Source: an uncultured Alistipes sp. (GTDB lineage Bacteria > Bacteroidota > Bacteroidia > Bacteroidales > UBA932). From it: a DNA stretch of 64,000 nucleotides. Under the pieces are notes generated by a model that ran no database searches, was not told where the DNA came from, and saw only the letters and a program-made list of their open reading frames with translations. This document shows, in pieces, positions 58,438 through 64,000 of this stretch (within the stretch, counting starts at the first letter, position 1; each line of letters opens with the position of its first letter). Where the stretch lies: the NCBI GenBank assembly GCA_900550465.1, contig URSC01000014.1:5557-69556 (forward strand), in the 5' to 3' direction. The position numbers and the translations under genes were made by a program.

Positions 58438-60202
58438 TTATGATGCCGCTGTATCTGGATGTGAGTTTTGCCCGCTTCAGTTTCAGAGTCTGGGACAAAA
58501 GGCCGTTGGCGGGAGTCCATTCATCGCATACGATACGCTCGCGCTTTATCTGTTCGTGAGGAGCCAGTTTGGAGTTGGTCTGATCTACGATGCTGTGGAG
58601 AAACGCGACTGCCTTGGGGTCAGCTGCCAGCTGTTTGTCGTCCAGTTCTCCTAGTCCATTCTCCTGGGCCCAGTGGCGCAGATGGTCGAAATCGGGGATG
58701 ATGACGGCAGAGGCAAACTTCTGATTTTCCCCGAAGACAAAACAGTTCTGGATGTACGGTGACTCCTTGAGAAGGTTCTCGATGACCTGCGGGGCTACGT
58801 ATTTGCCGAGGGAGAGTTTGAAGATTTCCTTCTTGCGGTCAGTTATCTGAAGGTACTTGCCGTCTACCAGGCGGCCGATATCTCCGGTGTGGAGGAATCC
58901 GTCTGAATCGATTACTTCGCTGGTGGCCTCAGGATTCTTGTAGTAACCGAGCATGACGTGGGGCCCTTTGGTGAGAATCTCGCCGTCCTCGGCAAACTTC
59001 AGTTCTGTGCGTTCCATCGGCTTGCCGACGGTGCCGATGATGTTGATGCCCTCCACCGGATTGTTCACTGCGATGACGGGGGAGGCCTCGGTCATACCGT
59101 AGCCTTCGTAGATGTGGAGGCGTGCGGCATTGAAGAGCCGGATGATCTTGGCCTGTATAGAAGAGCCGCCGGATACTATGAGCATCTCGTGACCGCCGAG
59201 ATTGTCTCTCCACTTGCTGTAGACGAGACGGTCGTATAGGTTGCGTTTTGCTCTGTATATCAGACTATTATTGTAGTTGTCGTAGTTGTTGGCAAAGTTC
59301 CAGGCGAGTCTATAGACAGTCTTTTTGAAGCCTTTCAGATGCTTGCCGGCCGCCTCCAGCTTCGAGTACATCATTTCTAAAACACGCGGCACAGCACAGA
59401 ATCCGTCGGCGTGACAGTCGGCCAAATCTCTGGCCAAAGTGTCCAAACTCTCTGCGTAATAGATACTTATGCCGATATATTGGTATTCGTAGTTCATGCT
59501 TCTCTCGTAGACGTGGCACAGGGGCAGGAAACTGAGCATCTTCTGGTCAGAGCGGACGGTCTGCTTGACGGCATGGCCGTAGGCGTTGAACATCAGGTTG
59601 TGGTGGGAGAGGACTACGCCTTTGGGGGTGCCGGTGGTGCCTGAGGTATAGATGATGGAGACGGGCTCGTCAGTACCGGTTTCTGCCTTAATCTTCTCTA
59701 TCACAGGCTTCTGGACAAGTTCCACACGTTCTCCTGTCTGATATAAATCCCTGAAACACTGGATGTTGTCCGAGTCATCCATGAGTATTATCCGTGCCGG
59801 ATGCTCCATCTTCCGTACTATCGGCTCTATTTTGCGGTACTGGCTCATGGTCCCGATGATGATGATCCTGGCATCGCTGTGGTTGAATATATAGAGGTAT
59901 TCGTCGGCACTTAGGGTGGGGTAGACGGGTACGTGTATGAGGCCGGCCATGCTCAGGCCCATGTCGGTGAAGTTCCATTCGGGCCGGTTGTTGCAGATGG
60001 TCACGGCCTTGTCGCCCTTGCCGTATCCCATGGATGAGAGGGCGTAGGCAATGAGATGTGAATAGCGTACGTAGTCCTTGACACTGAATCGGATCCATTC
60101 CTTACCGCTGCGGCGGCAGAGCATATCCTGTTTGTCCGGAAACCTCTCTTCGAGCTTGGTCAGGAGGTCGTAGATGTGGGCGACTTCTTGTAACATAGGC
60201 AT
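58421..60202 (-). CDS. Long-chain acyl-CoA synthetase / AMP-dependent ligase
   Basis: 593 residues of the ANL adenylate-forming family, activating a fatty acid to acyl-CoA through an acyl-AMP. The P-loop-like motif is IIYTSGTTGTPKGVVLSH near residues 180-197. IYEGYGMTEASPVI is A5-like. GFLHTGDIGRLVDGKYLQITDRKKEIFKLSLGKYVAP carries the A7 and A8 motifs (TGD, DRKKE). The start could also be the ATG at 60196 (MLQEVAH). A TATCTTTG element stands 20 bases upstream, past the terminator of gcvH. Confidence 0.93.
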   Translation of the reverse strand: MPMLQEVAHIYDLLTKLEERFPDKQDMLCRRSGKEWIRFSVKDYVRYSHLIAYALSSMGYGKGDKAVTICNNRPEWNFTDMGLSMAGLIHVPVYPTLSADEYLYIFNHSDARIIIIGTMSQYRKIEPIVRKMEHPARIILMDDSDNIQCFRDLYQTGERVELVQKPVIEKIKAETGTDEPVSIIYTSGTTGTPKGVVLSHHNLMFNAYGHAVKQTVRSDQKMLSFLPLCHVYERSMNYEYQYIGISIYYAESLDTLARDLADCHADGFCAVPRVLEMMYSKLEAAGKHLKGFKKTVYRLAWNFANNYDNYNNSLIYRAKRNLYDRLVYSKWRDNLGGHEMLIVSGGSSIQAKIIRLFNAARLHIYEGYGMTEASPVIAVNNPVEGINIIGTVGKPMERTELKFAEDGEILTKGPHVMLGYYKNPEATSEVIDSDGFLHTGDIGRLVDGKYLQITDRKKEIFKLSLGKYVAPQVIENLLKESPYIQNCFVFGENQKFASAVIIPDFDHLRHWAQENGLGELDDKQLAADPKAVAFLHSIVDQTNSKLAPHEQIKRERIVCDEWTPANGLLSQTLKLKRAKLTSRYSGIISEIYR

Positions 60203-60221
60203 AAGAATTTAGTGTTTCTGA

Positions 60222-60229
60222 CAAAGATA
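60222..60229 (-). promoter_or_regulatory. Candidate -7 element for the acyl-CoA ligase gene
   Basis: The minus strand reads TATCTTTG (TAnnTTTG), between the gcvH terminator and the ligase start. Confidence 0.45.
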
Positions 60230-60231
60230 CG

Positions 60232-60259
60232 AAAAAGGCCGGACATTCCTGCCCGGCCT
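60232..60259 (-). terminator. Intrinsic terminator after gcvH
   Basis: The minus strand has AGGCCGG / CCGGCCT with a 10-base loop, then TTTTTC. Confidence 0.8.
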
Positions 60260-60285
60260 GTGCTGTTATGTTTACACTTTTCAGA

Positions 60286-60660
60286 CTAGAGGATGGCTGT
60301 GTATGCGTCGGCGTCCATCAGCTCATCGAGCTCAGCGGGGTTGGTGAGCTTGATCTTGATCATCCAGCCCTCTCCGTAAGGATCGGTGTTGACGGTCTGG
60401 GGAGCTCCCTCGAGAGCAGCGTTGACCTCGATGATCTCGCCGGATACAGGCATGAAGGCATCGGCAACTGTCTTAACAGCCTCGATGGCTCCGAAAACCT
60501 CTTCCTTGTCAAGGGTCTCGCCCTGTGTCTGAATGTCTACGAAGACGATGTCTCCGAGCTGATCCTGAGCGTAATCGGTGATGCCGACGGTAGCTACATC
60601 GCCGTCAACCTTTACCCACTCGTGATCCTTGGTGTACTTCAAATTGCTAGGTATGTTCAT
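60286..60660 (-). CDS. gcvH: Glycine cleavage system H protein
   Basis: 124-residue lipoyl carrier that shuttles the methylamine intermediate of glycine between the P, T and L proteins. It shows YTKDHEWVKVDGDVATVGITDYAQDQLGDIVFVD, then EVFGAIEAVKTVADAFMPVSGEI with the lipoyl Lys in EAVKTV (near 63) and the ending NPYGEGW-like DPYGEGWMIKI. Length is typical. The other glycine cleavage genes are not in this window and no glycine riboswitch is seen. A TACATTTG element lies 30 bases before the ATG. Confidence 0.96.
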   Translation of the reverse strand: MNIPSNLKYTKDHEWVKVDGDVATVGITDYAQDQLGDIVFVDIQTQGETLDKEEVFGAIEAVKTVADAFMPVSGEIIEVNAALEGAPQTVNTDPYGEGWMIKIKLTNPAELDELMDADAYTAIL

Positions 60661-60690
60661 AACCGGTTATATTTAATAGTTAAACTGATG

Positions 60691-60698
60691 CAAATGTA
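60691..60698 (-). promoter_or_regulatory. Candidate -7 element for gcvH
   Basis: The minus strand reads TACATTTG (TAnnTTTG), 30 bases before gcvH. Confidence 0.45.
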
Positions 60699-60714
60699 TA
60701 AAAAGTAACTGAGT

Positions 60715-61296
60715 CTACAACATTTTTAAAGCTTTTTTGATGATGTCCTCCAGGGAGAGTCCGGGTTCCTTCTTTACGATGGACGCAACAGTCTTTTCCA
60801 CAGCATTTTTCGTGAATCCGAGCATGATCAGGGCCGAGCAGGCCTCCGAGGAATTGGCGGCTGCGGAGCCTCCCGACAGGTCGAGTTCCGCTCCTCCCTT
60901 GGAAATCTTGTCCTTCAGCTCGATGATGACCTTCTGGGCTGTCTTCAGCCCGATGCCCTTCACTCCCTTGATGCGGTTCACGTCGCCGGAGACGATGGCC
61001 GTGGAAACCTCGTCGGCCGTGAGGGACGAGAGCATCATCCGGGCGGTGTTGGGACCTATGCCGGAGACTCCGATGAGGAGCGCGAAGATACGCCGCTCTT
61101 CCTTGTCACAGAAGCCGTAGAGAGTCTCCTCGTCTTCGCGCAGGTGGTGGTGGACGTACAGCCTGACCTCCTTCTGCCCCTGCAGGCGGTCGTAGGTGTT
61201 GAGGGATATCTGGAGCTTGAAGCCTATGCCGTGGCACTCTACCACTGCCTCCGCGGGCGAGAGTTCCTCGAGCGTTCCTTTGATATAGTCGTACAT
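60715..61296 (-). CDS. ruvA: Holliday junction DNA-binding protein RuvA
   Basis: 193 residues. The N-terminal OB fold begins MYDYIKGTLEELSPAEAVVECHGIGFKLQIS. The double helix-hairpin-helix region holds LIGVSGIGPNTARMML and IKGVKGIGLKTAQKVIIELKDK. A flexible linker (Gly/Ser/Ala-rich, about 132-148) leads to the C-terminal RuvB-binding domain. It holds the four-way junction while RuvB, encoded at 44.9 kb, drives migration. The promoter is shared-divergent with sufS. Confidence 0.96.
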   Translation of the reverse strand: MYDYIKGTLEELSPAEAVVECHGIGFKLQISLNTYDRLQGQKEVRLYVHHHLREDEETLYGFCDKEERRIFALLIGVSGIGPNTARMMLSSLTADEVSTAIVSGDVNRIKGVKGIGLKTAQKVIIELKDKISKGGAELDLSGGSAAANSSEACSALIMLGFTKNAVEKTVASIVKKEPGLSLEDIIKKALKML

Positions 61297-61321
61297 GACG
61301 TTTTTTTCTGATAAATTTCTG

Positions 61322-61329
61322 CAAATTTA
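61322..61329 (-). promoter_or_regulatory. Candidate -7 element for ruvA
   Basis: The minus strand reads TAAATTTG (TAnnTTTG), 26 bases before ruvA. Confidence 0.45.
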
Positions 61330-61331
61330 GT

Positions 61332-61339
61332 TACTTTTG
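61332..61339 (+). promoter_or_regulatory. Candidate -7 element for the suf-folK row
   Basis: TACTTTTG (TAnnTTTG), 25 bases before sufS and back to back with the ruvA element. Confidence 0.5.
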
Positions 61340-61363
61340 TAAGATATTTGAAAAATAAAAACC

Positions 61364-62590
61364 ATGATACAGGACATAGACCAGATAAGGAGCCATTTCC
61401 CCTATCTCCAGTGTGCGCGGGGAGGGGACAGGCAGCTGATATATTTCGACAATGCCGCCACCACGCAGAAGCCCCGGGCCGTCATTGACGCCACTTCCCG
61501 CTGGCTGCAGGAGGCCAATGCCAATGTCCACCGCGCCATCTACGGTCTTGCCGCCTCCGCCACCGAACACTACGAGGCCGGGAGGGAGGCCGTCCGCGGA
61601 CTCATCAACGCCGCCTCGAAGGACGAGATAGTCCTTACCTCCGGTACCACCGCCTCCATCAACCTGCTGGCCAATATCTACGGACAGAAGTACATCCGTC
61701 CCGGGGATGAGATCCTCCTTTCGGAGGGAGAGCATCACTCCAACATTGTTCCCTGGCAGATGCTTTGCGCCCGGACGGGGGCACGCCTGAGATATTTTCC
61801 CGTAGGGGAGGACGGGCAGTGGGACCTCGGGACTGCGGAACGGATCCTGGCTGAGGGCAAGGTGAAAATAGTCTCTGCCGCCCATATTTCCAATGTGCTG
61901 GGCATCGTCAATCCTGTAGGGGAGCTTACCGTGCTGGCTCACCGGTACGGCGCCGTGATACATCTGGACGGGGCGCAGGGGATAGTCCACGAGGGCATTG
62001 ACGTGCAGGAGACACCCTGCGACTTCTATTCTTTCTCCGGGCATAAGCTCTATGCGCTGACCGGTACAGGAGTGCTCTACGGCCGCCGCAGCCTGCTGGA
62101 GACCATGCCGCCGTGGATGGGAGGCGGGGAGATGGTGGACACGGTGACGTATGAGAGGACCACATATGCTCCGGTTCCGCTGAGATTCGAGGCCGGAACA
62201 CCTAATTTCATAGCTGCTGCGACTTTAAAGCCCGCTATCGATTTTGTCACTTCAGTAGATGTACCGCAAGTAAGGGAAAATGAAAAGCGGATGACCGATT
62301 ATCTCATGCGGGAGTTGAACGCTGTGGCCGGTCTGAGGATTATCGGAAGCGGCGGAAAGAAAGCCCCGCTGATATCATTTACCGTCGAAGGGGCGCATCA
62401 CAGTGACATCGCCACCCTTCTGGACAAAATGGGAGTGGCTGTCCGCTCCGGGCAGATGTGCTCGGAGCCGCTGCTGGCCAAGTTCGGGCTGACGGGAGCG
62501 GTGCGGGTCTCGCTGGCGGCCTACAACACGATGCAGGAGTGCGAGGCGTTCATGGGCGCTCTGCGCAGGGTGCTGGAAATGTTGAGATAA
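61364..62590 (+). CDS. sufS: Cysteine desulfurase SufS
   Basis: 408-residue PLP enzyme taking sulfur from cysteine for Fe-S cluster assembly. Markers are YFDNAATTQKPRAVID, ANVHRAIYGLAASATE, SEGEHHSNIVPWQ, LDGAQGIVHEGIDVQETPCDFYSFSGHKLYALTGTGVLYG (region with the PLP Lys in SGHK) and VRSGQMCSEPLL with the sulfur-carrying Cys (near 364). This is the class II SufS/CsdA type. It is followed by sufE and a DUF59 gene; sufBCD are not in the window. Confidence 0.95.
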   Translation: MIQDIDQIRSHFPYLQCARGGDRQLIYFDNAATTQKPRAVIDATSRWLQEANANVHRAIYGLAASATEHYEAGREAVRGLINAASKDEIVLTSGTTASINLLANIYGQKYIRPGDEILLSEGEHHSNIVPWQMLCARTGARLRYFPVGEDGQWDLGTAERILAEGKVKIVSAAHISNVLGIVNPVGELTVLAHRYGAVIHLDGAQGIVHEGIDVQETPCDFYSFSGHKLYALTGTGVLYGRRSLLETMPPWMGGGEMVDTVTYERTTYAPVPLRFEAGTPNFIAAATLKPAIDFVTSVDVPQVRENEKRMTDYLMRELNAVAGLRIIGSGGKKAPLISFTVEGAHHSDIATLLDKMGVAVRSGQMCSEPLLAKFGLTGAVRVSLAAYNTMQECEAFMGALRRVLEMLR

Positions 62591-62622
62591 ACTGAATTCA
62601 CTTCAATAAAAGATACAGGACA

Positions 62623-63060
62623 ATGACAGACAATACATCATCTATCAGGCAGGTTCAGCAGGAGATAGTGGACGAGTTCGCCGCCTTCGGGGACTGGATG
62701 GACAAGTACGAGTATCTCATCGAGCTGGGTCATTCCCTGCCCGTCATCGACGAGCAGAAAAAGCAGGAGGACCGCCTCATCAAGGGCTGCCAGTCCCGGG
62801 TGTGGCTCGACAGCGAGTTCCGTGACGGCAGGCTGTGGTTTACGGCGGACAGTGACGCCATCATCACCAAGGGCATCATCTCCCTCCTCATCCGGGTCTA
62901 CAACGGCAGGACCCCGGACGAGATACTGTCCGCCGACAATTCATTTATCGAGGAGATAGGACTCCGTGAGAATCTGTCGCCGACCCGGGCCAACGGACTG
63001 GTGTCGATGATGGAGCAGATACGTGAGGACGCCCTCAAAGCTAAATGCCAACAGAACTGA
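62623..63060 (+). CDS. sufE: Sulfur acceptor protein SufE
   Basis: 145 residues. It accepts persulfide sulfur from SufS and passes it to SufB. The motif DRLIKGCQSRVWLDSEF contains the acceptor Cys (near residue 51). WMDKYEYLIELGHSLPVID and GLRENLSPTRANGLVSM are family hallmarks. The gene is 32 bases after sufS and 1 base before the next gene, in one row. Confidence 0.95.
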   Translation: MTDNTSSIRQVQQEIVDEFAAFGDWMDKYEYLIELGHSLPVIDEQKKQEDRLIKGCQSRVWLDSEFRDGRLWFTADSDAIITKGIISLLIRVYNGRTPDEILSADNSFIEEIGLRENLSPTRANGLVSMMEQIREDALKAKCQQN

Positions 63061-63061
63061 T

Positions 63062-63373
63062 ATGGACAAAACAACTCTTGCACGCGATGTCGTACGCGCC
63101 CTCAAGCAGGTCTACGACCCCGAGATACCGGTCAATATCTATGACCTGGGTCTCATCTACGATATGACCATAGATGACGACCACAAGGTCCACATCAAGA
63201 TGACTCTGACGGCGCCCAACTGCCCCATGTCCGACACTTTAGTGGAGGACGTGCATACGGCCGTAGCCGATACGCCGGGAGTTACGGACGTGGCTATAGA
63301 GATAACATTCGACCCGCCCTGGGACAAGTCCCGGATGAGCGACGAGGCTTTACTTGAACTGGGACTGCTATGA
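63062..63373 (+). CDS. DUF59/MIP18 family Fe-S assembly protein (SufT-like)
   Basis: 103 residues from the ATG at 63062 (MDKTTLARD). It is a single MIP18/DUF59 domain: VYDPEIPVNIYDLGLIYDM (the DPEIPVNIxDLGL signature) and MTLTAPNCPMSDTLVEDV with the conserved Cys. Members help mature Fe-S proteins (SufT) or act in the phenylacetate pathway (PaaD); the sufS-sufE context favours the former. Overlaps folK by 4 bases. Confidence 0.92.
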   Translation: MDKTTLARDVVRALKQVYDPEIPVNIYDLGLIYDMTIDDDHKVHIKMTLTAPNCPMSDTLVEDVHTAVADTPGVTDVAIEITFDPPWDKSRMSDEALLELGLL

Positions 63374-63828
63374 CACCGGAATCTCAGCCCGTAAGGGTAT
63401 ATCTCATCCTCGGCAGCAATATGGGGAACAGGCGGCGCAACCTCAGCACCGCCGTCTCGCTTTTAGTCACTCAGCTGGCTCCCTGGCTCTTTTCCGATAT
63501 CCGTGAATCTGAGGTGCTCGAGACCGAGCCATGGGGCATGGCGCCGGGTTCCGAACCATTTCTCAACCAGGCCATATCCTTTGAGACCACCGTCCCGCCC
63601 GAGCCTCTGCTGGAGGTCTGCAAATGGGTGGAACAGAAGCTGGGCCGTATAGCCCGTGATCCGGAGTATGATGCGGAGGGCCGCCGGATCTATCATTCCA
63701 GGACTATCGATATCGACATCGTCCTGTACGGGGACCGTCATATAGATACCCCGACATTAAAAATCCCTCATCCTCAGATCGAGGAGAGGGATTATGCCAA
63801 GCGTCTGCTGAAGCAGATTCTATACTGA
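63370..63828 (+). CDS. folK: 2-amino-4-hydroxy-6-hydroxymethyldihydropteridine pyrophosphokinase
   Basis: 152 residues. It transfers pyrophosphate from ATP to hydroxymethyl-dihydropterin in folate synthesis. Motifs are YLILGSNMGNRRRNLSTAV (residues 11-29), ESEVLETEPWGMAPGSEPFLNQAISFET, and the paired Asp block RTIDIDIVLYGD (magnesium binding) with LKIPHPQIEERDY. It overlaps the DUF59 gene by ATGA and so belongs to the suf row in transcription. FolA and ThyA of the same pathway are elsewhere in this window. Confidence 0.95.
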   Translation: MTPESQPVRVYLILGSNMGNRRRNLSTAVSLLVTQLAPWLFSDIRESEVLETEPWGMAPGSEPFLNQAISFETTVPPEPLLEVCKWVEQKLGRIARDPEYDAEGRRIYHSRTIDIDIVLYGDRHIDTPTLKIPHPQIEERDYAKRLLKQILY

Positions 63829-63835
63829 TTCCTTT

Positions 63836-64000
63836 TTAGAAATTCAGAAAGTTCAGGAACTCCTCCTCGGAGCAGCTTCCGACGGGGCCGGAGAGGGTGC
63901 TGCCCTCAGCGTCCACCACCGCATAGAGCGGCTGTGAGGCCGAGGCGAACTGCCTCATCTCCAGGTCGCGGTAGCGGCGGCCCAGGGTGGGGGGATCCGC
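63836..64000 (-). CDS. C-terminal end of a thioredoxin-domain protein (DsbD-like), partial
   Basis: The last 54 codons and stop of a minus-strand gene cut by the window edge. The visible part contains RDLEMRQFASASQPLYAVVDAEG followed by an acidic stretch and EEEFLNFLNF at the end. The QPLYAVVDAEG phrase looks like the cis-Pro strand region at the end of thioredoxin-like domains of Bacteroidota DsbD-type thiol:disulfide interchange proteins. The catalytic cysteines and any membrane part lie beyond the window, so the name is tentative. Confidence 0.55.
   Translation of the reverse strand, partial: ADPPTLGRRYRDLEMRQFASASQPLYAVVDAEGSTLSGPVGSCSEEEFLNFLNF

Noticed and set aside
60661..60714. Glycine riboswitch before gcvH
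   Set aside because: The gap is only 54 bases and has no matching conserved stems.

Overview
The window looks like a chromosomal segment of a Bacteroidales bacterium (Bacteroidota), probably gut-associated. Four observations support this. Predicted -7 promoter elements of the form TAnnTTTG lie ahead of many genes. Three lipoproteins carry the GRGPxE-type motif of Bacteroidota 6-bladed beta-propellers. There are typical Bacteroidota families such as YfhO, a large SurA/PpiD-like foldase, a coaX-OMP-TPR-lptC row and the FrdAB type. Shine-Dalgarno sequences are mostly weak. Genus cannot be fixed from the sequence alone. Coding DNA is GC-rich in the first 35 kb and visibly more AT-rich from about 41 to 58 kb.

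Layout. 1-10.8 kb: two propeller lipoproteins followed by a TolC / adaptor / two-RND-pump efflux operon. 10.7-14.4 kb: an MFS exporter and a YfhO membrane protein on the minus strand. 14.4-27.4 kb is the accessory and most worn part. It holds two DUF4143 ATPases, each preceded by short tandem repeats running into its promoter. It also holds a tandem pair of DHA2 exporters, a decayed aminotransferase class IV fragment, a frameshifted signal-peptide fossil, a 177-bp palindromic element, a lipoprotein operon, and an Rpn-type nuclease lying between one ATPase gene and an internally deleted copy of that gene. 27.4-35.1 kb: tRNA-Ala, an Na+ symporter, folA, an NtrC/NtrY-like two-component pair, an S9 hydrolase, thyA and a secreted EEP-family enzyme. 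35.2-44.6 kb: minus-strand envelope genes (foldase, LptC, TPR, outer-membrane protein), coaX and mfd. 44.9-51.3 kb: ruvB, a glycosyltransferase, a flippase and frdAB. 51.3-64 kb: hflX, tonB, mdh, ybeY, mnmG, a GNAT protein, an acyl-CoA ligase, gcvH, ruvA, sufS, sufE, a SufT-like gene, folK and the 3' end of a thioredoxin-type gene.

Points of most interest. (1) The Rpn nuclease gene is bracketed by an intact ATPase locus and a near-identical, internally deleted copy, whose junction fits recombination between the 33-bp repeats. (2) Two parS-like sites lie in and just after mnmG, and an AT-rich mfd/ruvB intergenic region carries a perfect DnaA box and a near match; together they suggest the replication-origin region. 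(3) frdA is interrupted by a 37-bp GC-rich, hairpin-forming insertion at its FAD-binding motif, and no cytochrome b subunit gene precedes frdAB. (4) The 14.4-20 kb stretch contains gene fossils and repeated hairpins.
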